Assembly (NCBI GenBank): GCA_022545645.1
Contig: JACZQQ010000016.1
Coordinates: forward strand, 1 to 21,473
Reading direction: 5' to 3'
Length of the DNA stretch: 21,473 nucleotides
DNA from: Acidobacteriota bacterium
GTDB lineage: Bacteria > Acidobacteriota > UBA6911 > RPQK01 > JADFOI01
The position numbers were made by a program, and so were the translations under genes. The notes beneath the pieces were generated by a model, which searched no databases, was not told the DNA's origin, and worked only from the letters and a program-made list of their open reading frames with translations. Below are positions 7,071-13,898 of the stretch, in pieces. Within the stretch, counting starts at the first letter, position 1, and each line of letters opens with the position of its first letter.

Positions 7071-7568
7071 CTATCTTCCTACCCGCAAATCGGACAGGTG
7101 GTCGTGAACCTCCTTCCACAGGCCACCTTGTTTGATCCACATCGATGAAGCCCTCAGAGTTCTTTGGCGGCTGGTGCCATCGGATGCCGTCTCCCGACCC
7201 GTGAGATAGGCGGTGACCACCGCGCTCAACCTGCCATAGACTTTTGCCTCCAGGTGTCGGACCTGAACATCGGAGAAAGCTCGCACGCTGGATCTGCCGG
7301 GATTGGCGGCGCGACCGGCATCTAATGCCGCTCTCACCAGCTTTTTTTCACCTTCAGTGGAATCGTATCGGGTCAGGAGTGCTCCGGTGGGTCCAAAAGC
7401 ACTGTGTCCTGGCAAGTGCTGTCCCACGAAACCATCCACATTTCCGGAATTGCTATTCGCTATGTGCTGCAGATATGCCGCCTTAACATCATCCACATCG
7501 TCGGCGACAACAAAACCGACTCCCATCATGCTTCCCCAAAAGACCGTTGCTACGGCAGTCCATCTCAT
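7071..7568 (-). CDS. Secreted SnoaL/NTF2-like protein
   Basis: A 165-residue protein with a Sec signal peptide (cleavage after about residue 22, VVA-DD). The mature part has the cone-shaped NTF2-like/DUF4440 pattern: an early helix VKAAYLQHIANSNSGNVDGFVGQHLPG, a central STEGEKK region, and closing strands ending SSMWIKQGGLWKEVHDHLS, typical of calcium/calmodulin-kinase-association and SnoaL-type folds. Such proteins are often small ligand-binding or scaffold domains; no catalytic residues can be assigned. The start has a strong ribosome site (GGGAGGTG before ATG) and a good upstream promoter. Confidence 0.65.
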   Translation of the reverse strand: MRWTAVATVFWGSMMGVGFVVADDVDDVKAAYLQHIANSNSGNVDGFVGQHLPGHSAFGPTGALLTRYDSTEGEKKLVRAALDAGRAANPGRSSVRAFSDVQVRHLEAKVYGRLSAVVTAYLTGRETASDGTSRQRTLRASSMWIKQGGLWKEVHDHLSDLRVGR

Positions 7569-7600
7569 GACACACCTCCCTCGATATAGATCATGGGCGC

Positions 7601-7629
7601 ATTCTATAAGGGGAAGATGGAGCGGGCAA
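7601..7629 (-). promoter_or_regulatory. Probable promoter of the SnoaL-like gene
   Basis: On the minus strand, TTGCCC (7624-7629), a 17-bp spacer and TAGAAT (7601-7606). The predicted start leaves a leader of about 26 bases with a Shine-Dalgarno site, unlike the near-leaderless genes nearby. Confidence 0.5.
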
Positions 7630-7771
7630 GCAGGTATGCTCTTACGGGAAAGAGGGAGGCCGACAGTAAAGCTCGTATCGGCCTACAGTGAGGAGTTCTC
7701 AAACATAAGACGACTCAGAGGCTGGAGCCACCGAACTGGAGGACCACCTTCTTAAAAAAGAAGGACAGCCC

Positions 7772-8167
7772 TTAGCGAGTGATCGAACCGTCCAGTTGGT
7801 AGAGCCTTGAGCCCCTCAGAAAGTCAGCACTCAAACGAGTCTTCAGAATGAGGTTATCGCCAATGACGTACATGACCTCATGAACCTCCCGATGCGGGTG
7901 ATCGCGATTTTCGAGCAGAAGCAGTTGACCCACCACCACCGGGAAGGCAACATCAATCGACAAGAGAGTTTCCCCTCCTGAGGAGTGCGAGGCCAGTGTT
8001 GCTACATGGCGGTAGCGTTGTTCCTGAACCCTCTCCCAGAATTCATCGAGATCATTGGTCCAAGTCGATTCACTTGTCGGGAAGAAGAAGAAGTCATCAT
8101 CCTGAGCCGAGAGAACCGTCCCCAGGCCGAACAACATCAATAACGAACAAACAAGTAACCTTCTCAT
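7772..8167 (-). CDS. Small secreted protein of unknown function
   Basis: A 131-residue protein with a clear signal peptide (MRRLLVCSLLMLFGLGTVLSAQ, quoted in part; cleavage near residue 21). The mature N-terminus carries the odd acidic-aromatic run DDDFFFFP. The rest is predicted mainly beta, with the segments LLSIDVAFPVVVGQLLLLEN and EVMYVIGDNLILKTRL. I do not recognise a family. There is no Shine-Dalgarno site; a -10 box (TATACT) lies only 8 bases upstream of the ATG, suggesting a leaderless mRNA. Confidence 0.65.
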   Translation of the reverse strand: MRRLLVCSLLMLFGLGTVLSAQDDDFFFFPTSESTWTNDLDEFWERVQEQRYRHVATLASHSSGGETLLSIDVAFPVVVGQLLLLENRDHPHREVHEVMYVIGDNLILKTRLSADFLRGSRLYQLDGSITR

Positions 8168-8175
8168 AATAAATA

Positions 8176-8181
8176 AGTATA
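8176..8181 (-). promoter_or_regulatory. -10 box close to the ATG of the 8167 gene
   Basis: TATACT on the minus strand, 8 bases before the ATG. It adjoins a CCCCATTGGGG palindrome (8182-8192 region) that could be an operator. No good -35 is visible. Confidence 0.35.
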
Positions 8182-8215
8182 CCCCATTGGGGTGAACGTA
8201 AGCGGAAGAGAGGCC

Positions 8216-9079
8216 TTAGTGAAGGACAAAAATCTGGGGATCAATGGAGGGATTATGAGCAATCTGCGGAAACCTCATGTCCCACTTACCCATAAAGTTT
8301 CCAAATCCGGTTTCCACGGTAAACCGCACCGTCCACTGCGTAGGGAGGTCCAGGTCGTCCAGGGGACGAAAATCACTGAACCACTCCTCAAGCGTATAGC
8401 GGGTGTCCGATTGCCTGGCCGATTCCTCGGAGGTACGGCCCATAGGGGCGGAAATGCGGAGCTTGTAGGTGGTGGCCATGTGGCGAAAGGACTCGGGGTC
8501 GAAGTAAAGGCGGATGTTGACATCTCCTCCCCCTTTCCTGATGCGATACCGGAGTTCCAGAAGTTCCCGGCCACTGATCTTTTTCAGTTCCCGATAGTCC
8601 AGCTTTGGGTTTCTCCCCTCCAGATCCAGCAGCGGCCAGGCAGTGGAGAGCACCCCTCCAAAAAGCCCTTCCCGAACGAGTTCATCGTACTGGTAGAGGA
8701 ACTGCCCGAGTTGAGAACGAACTCCGGGCTCGATATTGCCCACATAGACTTTCTCGTCATCACAAGAGACCTGTTCAGCAGAATAATTGAGATGATTAAA
8801 TTGCATGGAAAGCAGGAGCTTGCGGCCTTGCGAGGCAAAAACGACGGGCCCCTCCAGGAAACCGGAGCCACCTCTGAGCACTTCCATACGTGCTGTTCCC
8901 CGGGCGCCGCGACTCTGAACCACAGAGCGAGATTCAGGTGAACCGAGAGCTGCCAGGTGACGAGCCACCAGTTCCTCCGGTTTCATTTTGGGCCCTTTGG
9001 CCGCTACCGGAGTAGACGTCGCCAAAAGAAGCACCATGGCAGGCAGGCGCCAGTACACTGAGATCTTTGTAGGAATCAT
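8216..9079 (-). CDS. Secreted hypothetical protein (outer-membrane lipoprotein-sorting-like)
   Basis: A 287-residue exported protein. The ATG at 9079 is chosen because it places a signal peptide (YWRLPAMVLLLATSTPVAA) at the N-terminus; a longer frame reaches 9328 but adds non-signal sequence. The mature protein opens with a helix KPEELVARHLAALGSPE, then beta-rich sequence (GTARMEVLRGGSGFLEGPVVFAS and KVYVGNIEPG), and a later RLYFDPESFRHMATTYKLR. This layout resembles LolA/LolB-like lipid-binding folds and a family I associate with Acidobacteriota, but this is recollection and not a search result. No catalytic residues are seen. It ends 48 bp before the upstream end of the 8167 gene. Confidence 0.6.
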   Translation of the reverse strand: MIPTKISVYWRLPAMVLLLATSTPVAAKGPKMKPEELVARHLAALGSPESRSVVQSRGARGTARMEVLRGGSGFLEGPVVFASQGRKLLLSMQFNHLNYSAEQVSCDDEKVYVGNIEPGVRSQLGQFLYQYDELVREGLFGGVLSTAWPLLDLEGRNPKLDYRELKKISGRELLELRYRIRKGGGDVNIRLYFDPESFRHMATTYKLRISAPMGRTSEESARQSDTRYTLEEWFSDFRPLDDLDLPTQWTVRFTVETGFGNFMGKWDMRFPQIAHNPSIDPQIFVLH

Positions 9080-9092
9080 CTGCTTGCGACCG

Positions 9093-9121
9093 ATAGTAAA
9101 GCTTTGACGGTTGAAAGGCAA
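9093..9121 (-). promoter_or_regulatory. Probable promoter of the 9079 gene
   Basis: On the minus strand, TTGCCT (9116-9121), 17-bp spacer, TACTAT (9093-9098). The predicted start would be about 7 bases from the ATG at 9079, with no Shine-Dalgarno site. Confidence 0.4.
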
Positions 9122-9257
9122 GGCAATGTGGGAACCCTGGCGACTCCCGTCCAAGTTGGTTTTCACACACCGTTTCTGAGGAAAAGGCTTCTCCAATCCG
9201 GGTCGACTGTCTGTGACGTGGGTCACTACGGATTCTTTGTCCCCTGCATAGAATACA

Positions 9258-9968
9258 ATGGTGACGGTGACGGCGAAACGGCGTAGCGGGAAGGGCGAAG
9301 ACGAGTTGAGCTTCGCAAGGATTTCCATTGAAGGCCCTGACCGTTATCTGCGCGTTGGTCTGAAGTTATCCATTGCTCCTTTGTTGAAGCCGAGCGCCGA
9401 ACTGGCAGCCACCGTCACTCAAATCTCCCCTGATCAAATCGACTTTGAGTTGCTCAGATCCACTTCCGAGCGCTCCTTTCGAGAAGGGGATCGAGTTCGG
9501 GTCAAATACTGGGAAGACGCGGTCTACTACTTCGACTCCCAGATTCTTGCCGTATCCGGCTCTGCGGATGAACAAGTTGCCGTTTCGCGACCCAGTGAAG
9601 GGATCTCTGTTCAGCGGAGAAAGGCTGCTCGCGTTCGGGTGCCGATACCGTTTTCATTTACCGTCATCAGTGCTGCCAAGGCCGAACTCGTCGGTGAAAC
9701 GGTTCCTGATTGTCAAACCCAAAATATCAGTTTGGGAGGTTTGAAATTTGAAACCAATTTACCCTTGGCACTGGGAGACAGACTTGAGATTAACCTTCAT
9801 CTGACCCCGTCACAGTCCGTGAATGCGGTCGGGTGGGTTGTTCGCTCTGAGGCGATCGAACGCGACGGCAAATCCCTCTATTCAGTTGCTATGGAATTGC
9901 TTCAGTTGGAAGCAAAAGATCAGAATCAATTTCTGCTGTTTCTGCTCAATTGCTTCAGTGATACCTAG
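9258..9968 (+). CDS. PilZ-domain protein, c-di-GMP effector
   Basis: A 236-residue cytosolic protein. The N-terminal half (about residues 35-110) is a beta-barrel of the YcgR/PilZN type. The C-terminal PilZ domain carries both c-di-GMP contacts: RRKAAR with Arg121 and Arg125 (RxxxR), and NISLGG with Asn156, Ser158 and Gly161 (N/DxSxxG). It is expected to bind c-di-GMP and control motility or envelope functions. No flagellar genes are nearby, so the target is unknown. The start codon follows a poor leader; the GTG at 9261 is an alternative. Confidence 0.85.
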   Translation: MVTVTAKRRSGKGEDELSFARISIEGPDRYLRVGLKLSIAPLLKPSAELAATVTQISPDQIDFELLRSTSERSFREGDRVRVKYWEDAVYYFDSQILAVSGSADEQVAVSRPSEGISVQRRKAARVRVPIPFSFTVISAAKAELVGETVPDCQTQNISLGGLKFETNLPLALGDRLEINLHLTPSQSVNAVGWVVRSEAIERDGKSLYSVAMELLQLEAKDQNQFLLFLLNCFSDT

Positions 9969-10065
9969 CCCGGAAGGCATCGAGCTCTCTTCGGCCCTTC
10001 CAACCCTTGAAGCCCTCCAAGTTCTAAAGCTCCCAAACCATTTTCGGGGTTCACTGACCCTAGAC

Positions 10066-10093
10066 TTGTTTCTGGGTTTAAACTCAATATAAT
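10066..10093 (+). promoter_or_regulatory. Promoter with perfect -10, near-leaderless
   Basis: TTGTTT (10066-10071), 16-bp spacer, TATAAT (10088-10093). The ATG at 10103 is 9 bases beyond the -10, so the transcript should begin within a few bases of the start codon. There is no Shine-Dalgarno site. Confidence 0.5.
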
Positions 10094-10102
10094 TTCTCCC
10101 TT

Positions 10103-10426
10103 ATGGTAAGAAGAGTCCGTAAATTGCTCTATGAACTCTCGGGCCAGGGAGCTCTATTCAAAGGCGATGAGCAACTCCTGAATATTCCATACGATCTCAA
10201 ATTTTTCCAGGAAGTGATTATCACGGGAGGTGAGGAACGCATTACCGGCCTAACCGACTTTTCCGGTTCTCTTTTACCTGGCGACCAGTACCAGCTGGCG
10301 ATGTTGGTTGGCAATGAGCTGATCCTTCAAATGGAAGACGGTCGCTGTCTTGAGATCACGGTCGTCAGCAACAAGGGAAACCTTCACAAGCGTGGAGAGA
10401 TCTACAAATGTGATGGTTTCCCATGA
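10103..10426 (+). CDS. Small protein of unknown function, coupled to rhodanese
   Basis: A 107-residue protein without signal peptide or membrane segment. It is basic at the N-terminus (MVRRVRKLLYELSG) and then reads as alternating strands: FFQEVIITGGEERITGL and QLAMLVGNELILQMEDG. No family recognised. Its TGA stop overlaps the start of the rhodanese gene by four bases (ATGA), implying coupled translation and a shared role. Confidence 0.7.
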   Translation: MVRRVRKLLYELSGQGALFKGDEQLLNIPYDLKFFQEVIITGGEERITGLTDFSGSLLPGDQYQLAMLVGNELILQMEDGRCLEITVVSNKGNLHKRGEIYKCDGFP

Positions 10427-11283
10427 CTCCCTTTGGCCCCCTCGTCGAAACTGCATGGCTTGAAGAACATCTTCAGAACGAAAACTTACGAATATTTGAC
10501 ACCACGACTTTTCTGATCCCTGTCCCTGGGGCTCCCTATCGCATAAAGAGCGGCATCGAAGAGTTCCAGAGAGAGCATATTCCCGGTGCAGGTTTTCTCG
10601 ATCTTAACGGCGAGCTGTCCGACCGAGCGAGCCCTTTTCCCTTCATGATGTCCAGCCCTGAGCAATTCAGTGCAGTGGTCTCTGAAAAAGGGGTATCTGA
10701 TGACTCATGGGTCGTACTCTATAGCATCGGGAATATGATGTGGTCCACGCGGGTTTGGTGGATGTTCCTCTCCTTTGGCTTTGACCAGGTGGCGGTACTC
10801 AATGGAGGCTGGGACAAATGGCACCGAGAGGGGCGTCCCGTCAGCTCCCGACCTTGTGCCTATACCCCAGGGACGTTTACGGCCACCCCAAGACCCGATC
10901 TGATTGCCAGCCGGCAGGAGGTCGAAAAGGCCATGGGTAAGCCTGCAGTATGCACCCTATGCGCCCTCTCTCCAGAAGTATACGAGGGCACCAGTGAGCG
11001 ACATTCGGGCAGACCCGGGCACATTCCCGGCAGTTGCAATCTTTACTACAGAGATCTGGTCGATCCCGATACGGGTACCTTGTTGGATCCAGCCGGTCTT
11101 CGCACGCGCTTTGCCACCATCGGTGCCTTTGAAAAGGAACGAGTCATGACCTATTGCGGGGGAGGCATCGCTTCCACCTTAGTCGCCCTGGCCCTGCGGT
11201 TGGCAGGCCATCCAAATGTGGCCGTTTATGACGGCTCCCTGAGGGAATGGTCTGCCGACCCGAACCTACCCCTGGAATTGTGA
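10423..11283 (+). CDS. Two-domain rhodanese / 3-mercaptopyruvate-type sulfurtransferase
   Basis: A 286-residue protein of two tandem rhodanese domains (about 5-140 and 158-284), the usual SseA-type length. The C-terminal active loop TYCGGGIAST carries the persulfide Cys245. The loop CGGGIAST differs from the CGSGVTA loop of classic mercaptopyruvate enzymes, so the sulfur donor is uncertain. The N-terminal domain has no catalytic Cys (Ser101 in LYSIGNMMWSTR), as is normal. GHIPG appears in both domains (EHIPGAG, GHIPGSC). It transfers sulfane sulfur to acceptors such as thiols or cyanide. Cytosolic; translation is coupled to the preceding small gene. Confidence 0.88.
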   Translation: MTPFGPLVETAWLEEHLQNENLRIFDTTTFLIPVPGAPYRIKSGIEEFQREHIPGAGFLDLNGELSDRASPFPFMMSSPEQFSAVVSEKGVSDDSWVVLYSIGNMMWSTRVWWMFLSFGFDQVAVLNGGWDKWHREGRPVSSRPCAYTPGTFTATPRPDLIASRQEVEKAMGKPAVCTLCALSPEVYEGTSERHSGRPGHIPGSCNLYYRDLVDPDTGTLLDPAGLRTRFATIGAFEKERVMTYCGGGIASTLVALALRLAGHPNVAVYDGSLREWSADPNLPLEL

Positions 11284-11309
11284 ATGCTGAATTCCCTTCG
11301 AGGTCTGAT

Positions 11310-11355
11310 CTTTTAGATTTTGAATTTGGGATTTCGGATTTTGGATTTCGAATTT
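11310..11355. repeat. AT-rich wordy repeat
   Basis: Short degenerate units such as TTTTGAATTTGGG, ATTTCGGATTT and TGGATTTCGAATTTC follow one another. The same style of units appears at about 5017-5050 in the other orientation, so it is probably a genome-wide low-complexity repeat family. Confidence 0.5.
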
Positions 11356-11369
11356 CTTCAGCCCACACC

Positions 11370-11546
11370 TCTCACACCTGATCGTAGCGAGGCGGTGGAG
11401 ATGGCTGTGGATACAAGGCGCGCGACCCGCAAGCGGGTGCCCCGAGCCCCCCGCAAACGTACTCTCTGAGTACGTTGAGGAGGCCGACCGAGCGGCAACG
11501 CCGTAGACGCGGCCAGATCCGCTGCCGCAGTAGATTGGGTGTGAGA
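11370..11546. repeat. Long imperfect palindrome, 177 bp, with 9-bp inverted ends
   Basis: The ends are TCTCACACC (11370-11378) and GGTGTGAGA (11538-11546). The next ~25 bases inside each end are also roughly complementary. Near the middle is a perfect 9-bp hairpin, AACGTACTC-TCT-GAGTACGTT (11456-11476). A smaller hairpin, CCCGC-AA-GCGGG, lies just left of it near 11427-11440. The composition is far more GC-rich than the AT-rich stretch before it. No ORF is credible. The gene-free interval 11284-11568 otherwise holds only the AT-rich wording at 11310-11355. Confidence 0.65.
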
Positions 11547-11560
11547 AATGCGGGCTGGCT

Positions 11561-11586
11561 AGCCCGGTTTATGCATCGTCCGGGCT
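11561..11586. repeat. Palindromic motif AGCCCGG...ATGCAT...CCGGGCT at hydrolase 3' end
   Basis: A 7-bp perfect stem (11561-11567 / 11580-11586) encloses a 12-base loop with the palindrome ATGCAT. The TAA stop of the hydrolase (11569-11571) lies in its loop, and the motif encodes the last residues PDDA. A diverged copy is at 16149-16177 inside repeat copy D. Confidence 0.6.
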
Positions 11587-12426
11587 ATCCTCTTCCAGGA
11601 ATTCCAGAACAGCCTTATGGAACTCAACGGATTTCTCTCTTTGAGGCCAGTGCCCGCATTGCTCGAGAATGCACAGTCTGGAATCGGGGATCAACTGGTG
11701 AGCCTTTGTCGCCCACTCTACGGGTATCAGTCGGTCCTTCGATCCATGGATAATCAGTGTGGGTTGGGTGATTTCAGCCAACCTGTCGAGAAGGTGATTC
11801 CGAAAACCGGACCAATTCATTTCATTCTCGAGATAGGATCTCCAGGCTCGTCCTGCACCACGAGCAGCCGCGTTTTTTGCAATCTCGTCGATCAGATCAT
11901 CGGTGATCACTTCCAGGTTATGCACAATCTTTCCCAAGCTGAGTTTCATGGTTTGGCGATTCCCCATTTTCCGTACTCTTTTGTGCAACCGAGGCATTTT
12001 CACCATGAGCTTCGCCAACACCTGCCAGTGCCACTGCGTCCCCAATCCAGCACTATTGGCCAAGACCAGCTTTTCCACCAGGGAGGGAAACTGGAGAGCA
12101 AAAGAACCAGCGATGTGCCCTCCCATAGAAAGTCCCACCAGGGAGAACCCCTCCAGACCCAACTGCTGGACAAAGTGGCTGAGAAACCGTGTGTAGTACT
12201 CAACGGTGTAATTCAGAGCAGGTTTGGCACTTGATCCGTATCCAGGCAAGTCGGGCGCGAAAACGCGGTGGCTGCAAGAAAACAGATCCATTGAGGGTCG
12301 CCAGGAAAGGGAAGCCGAATCGGCACTCCCTCCATGAAGCAGAACCAGGGCAGAGCCTGTTCTTCCCGCCCTCAGGTAGTGGGTTGCAACCCCTTCGATT
12401 TCCGTCTCGCAATCTTTTACCGGCAT
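11569..12426 (-). CDS. Alpha/beta-fold hydrolase
   Basis: A 285-residue cytosolic hydrolase. The oxyanion segment HGGS is at residues 31-34, the nucleophile elbow is GLSMGG with Ser100, and the Asp and His of the triad are Asp231 (GSKDRLIP) and His259 (QCGHWPQRE). A variable cap domain lies at about 125-215. The overall pattern, with PDLPGYGSS at 59-66, resembles C-C bond hydrolases (MhpC/BphD type) and haloalkane/epoxide relatives, so the substrate cannot be given. Its 5' leader consists of the solo repeat end C: the repeat terminus is only three bases from the ATG, and no clear Shine-Dalgarno site is present. Its 3' end is formed by another palindromic repeat. Confidence 0.88.
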   Translation of the reverse strand: MPVKDCETEIEGVATHYLRAGRTGSALVLLHGGSADSASLSWRPSMDLFSCSHRVFAPDLPGYGSSAKPALNYTVEYYTRFLSHFVQQLGLEGFSLVGLSMGGHIAGSFALQFPSLVEKLVLANSAGLGTQWHWQVLAKLMVKMPRLHKRVRKMGNRQTMKLSLGKIVHNLEVITDDLIDEIAKNAAARGAGRAWRSYLENEMNWSGFRNHLLDRLAEITQPTLIIHGSKDRLIPVEWATKAHQLIPDSRLCILEQCGHWPQREKSVEFHKAVLEFLEEDSPDDA

Positions 12427-12428
12427 TA

Positions 12429-12460
12429 AGTGTCTCGTCCCAGGAATACCATGACGTTTG
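12429..12460 (+). repeat. Solo terminal repeat, copy C
   Basis: A single 32-bp end of the MITE-like family, 31 of 32 identical to the ends of copy B (one A to G change). Homology stops at once beyond it and no partner end is found nearby. It fills the space between the divergent hydrolase and hydroxylase genes. Confidence 0.85.
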
Positions 12461-12479
12461 TGCCCCCAACACCTATAAT
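12451..12479 (+). promoter_or_regulatory. Promoter partly built from repeat copy C
   Basis: ATGACG (12451-12456, inside the repeat end), 17-bp spacer, perfect TATAAT (12474-12479). The ATG of the hydroxylase at 12486 is 6 bases after the -10, so a leaderless transcript is expected. Confidence 0.5.
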
Positions 12480-12485
12480 AAACTC

Positions 12486-13038
12486 ATGGCCTGGGTCCGT
12501 TTCTGCTCTTTCTGGATTTACCCGTCCCTGGCCTGTCTTCTGCTTTTCCTCTCACTTCAACAGGGCACCCCATGGAAGCAGCTCCTGTGGCTGATTCCAT
12601 TGGGTTGGTTCATCTGGAGCCTGCTGGAGTACGCGCTGCATCGCTTCTTCTTTCATTGGATTCCTCACCATCGCAGAATCAAAAAGATCGTACGATCCCT
12701 TCACGTCAGCCATCATGGCGATTCCAGGAATCCTGACAAGATCCTGGTTCGACCCATTTACCCTGCCTGTTTCCGCTCTCTTCCTAGGAGGTTTCTATAC
12801 AGTAACGGGGAGTCTCTTTGCAGCTTCTGCACTGCTGACCGGTCTTTGGCTGGGATTTCTCTACTACGAGCTCGTTCACTACCGGCTACACCTGAGCAAA
12901 GCCGACGGCGGTTTGCTGGAGTACCAACGCCAAGGGCATTTCTATCATCACTTCGTGGATCCGAACCATTGCTTTGGCGTCACTTCGCCCTTATGGGACC
13001 TGGTCTTTGGCACCTATCGGCGCGTCAGCGCGCGATAA
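12486..13038 (+). pseudogene. Fatty acid hydroxylase-type membrane protein, frameshifted
   Basis: Two consecutive reading frames together encode one member of the fatty acid hydroxylase/sterol desaturase superfamily, a di-iron membrane enzyme. The first frame (ATG 12486) gives about 90 residues: two hydrophobic helices, then LEYALHRFFFHW and LHVSHHGDSRNP. The frame breaks near 12753-12757 (CGACCCATTTACC). One surplus base there restores a continuous RPFTLPVSALF. The second frame runs on to 13038, with two more helices and YYELVHYRLH, FYHHFVDPNHCFG and a closing PLWDLVFGTYR. The His-box pattern HxxxH, HxxHH and further His is complete, and the restored length (about 183 residues) is normal for small members. 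The break is either a real inactivation or a one-base assembly error in a C-rich run. Confidence 0.75.
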
Positions 13039-13052
13039 GCGCGCTTCGCGCC
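13019..13052 (+). terminator. Nested GC hairpin over the hydroxylase stop
   Basis: An outer stem, GGCGCG (13019-13024) with CGCGCC (13047-13052), encloses an inner stem, GCGCGC (13028-13033) with GCGCGC (13039-13044). The TAA stop is in the inner loop. No U-tract follows; the next 70 bases are low-complexity CTGT-rich words. Confidence 0.45.
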
Positions 13053-13122
13053 GTTCGTGCTGTCGTGCTGTCGGAAAAGAAGACGGGAATTTGTCAGCTG
13101 TCTGTTGGTCTGTGGTCTGTTG

Positions 13123-13863
13123 TTAGCCGGTCTGCCGGCTGCGCTTCTCCCTCAGTGCCCGCACCGCCGCCGGCAAGACAGCAGTGGCATCACCCTCGAT
13201 GCGAAGATCGGCAAGCTGATCGTGTGCGGTCGGACCCTGATTGACAATGACGTACACTGCTCCATGTTCCTTGGCCGATCGAGGCACGGAAGCGGCAGGT
13301 TCCACTTCAAGGGTAGATCCAACGGCGATCACCAGGTCGGCGCGAGAGGCAGCACGGAAGGCCTCCCGCAGTTTATCCTGAGGCATCGCCTGCCCGAACG
13401 AGACAGTGGCTGGTTTGAGGAATCCCTTACAGGAACACAGTGGGGGTTCACCGGTGCGTTTGAACTCCTCAAAGACGGGGTCTGGATCGCAAAGCTGGCC
13501 ACAGGTCTGGCATTCGATCTTCCGATTGGTGCCGTGCAGCTCGATCACTCTTTCTTCAGGGTGTCCAGCGAGCTGGTGCAATCCGTCAATGTTCTGGGTC
13601 ACCAGCGCATCCAGGTGCCCGATCTGTTCCAGTTCATACAATGCCCGGTGGGCTGGATTGGGTTGAGCGTCACGAATTTCATCCCAACCCTGAAGTTTGA
13701 ACTCCCAGTGGCGGACACGAGCCGCGTGCGAGTTCATAAACTCATCGTAGTAGACGGGTTGCCATTTTTTCCACAGGCCCTGAGGACCCCGAAAGTCGGG
13801 GATACCTGAAGCGGTCGAGATGCCTGCCCCGGTGAAGGCAAAGACTCGATGGGCCTCGTCCAA
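13123..13863 (-). CDS. Sirtuin-family NAD-dependent protein deacylase
   Basis: A 246-residue SIR2 protein that removes acyl groups from lysines using NAD. Landmarks, numbered from the TTG start: GAGIS at 12-16, GIPDFRG, TQNIDG at 89-94, catalytic His110 (ELHG) and a KPATVSFGQAMP segment. The zinc ligands are Cys118 and Cys121 (CQTC), then Cys143 and Cys145 (CSC); the last pair has one residue between them where two is usual. The only standard start is a TTG (13863) with no ribosome site. The same frame continues upstream, without ATG, GTG or TTG, as LRLATL and earlier residues that look like a natural sirtuin first helix. A ribosome site and an ATG in another frame lie at 13907-13914, so the true start may be upstream with a sequence error or non-standard codon. 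It is the last gene of the ylxP-nrnA-truB operon, 35 bp after truB. Confidence 0.82.
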   Translation of the reverse strand: MDEAHRVFAFTGAGISTASGIPDFRGPQGLWKKWQPVYYDEFMNSHAARVRHWEFKLQGWDEIRDAQPNPAHRALYELEQIGHLDALVTQNIDGLHQLAGHPEERVIELHGTNRKIECQTCGQLCDPDPVFEEFKRTGEPPLCSCKGFLKPATVSFGQAMPQDKLREAFRAASRADLVIAVGSTLEVEPAASVPRSAKEHGAVYVIVNQGPTAHDQLADLRIEGDATAVLPAAVRALREKRSRQTG

Positions 13864-13898
13864 AAGGGTAGCCAGTCGAAGGGATGGGGTTCGGTGTT

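Noticed and set aside
13059..13127. CTGT-rich stretch as a tandem repeat or regulatory array
   Set aside because: Units are irregular (GTCTGT, GCTGTC, TGGTCTG) with no constant period; low complexity only.
12189..13244. A 351-residue plus-strand open frame
   Set aside because: Only 12486-12755 of it is hydroxylase sequence; the rest is antisense to the hydrolase or out of frame after the frameshift.
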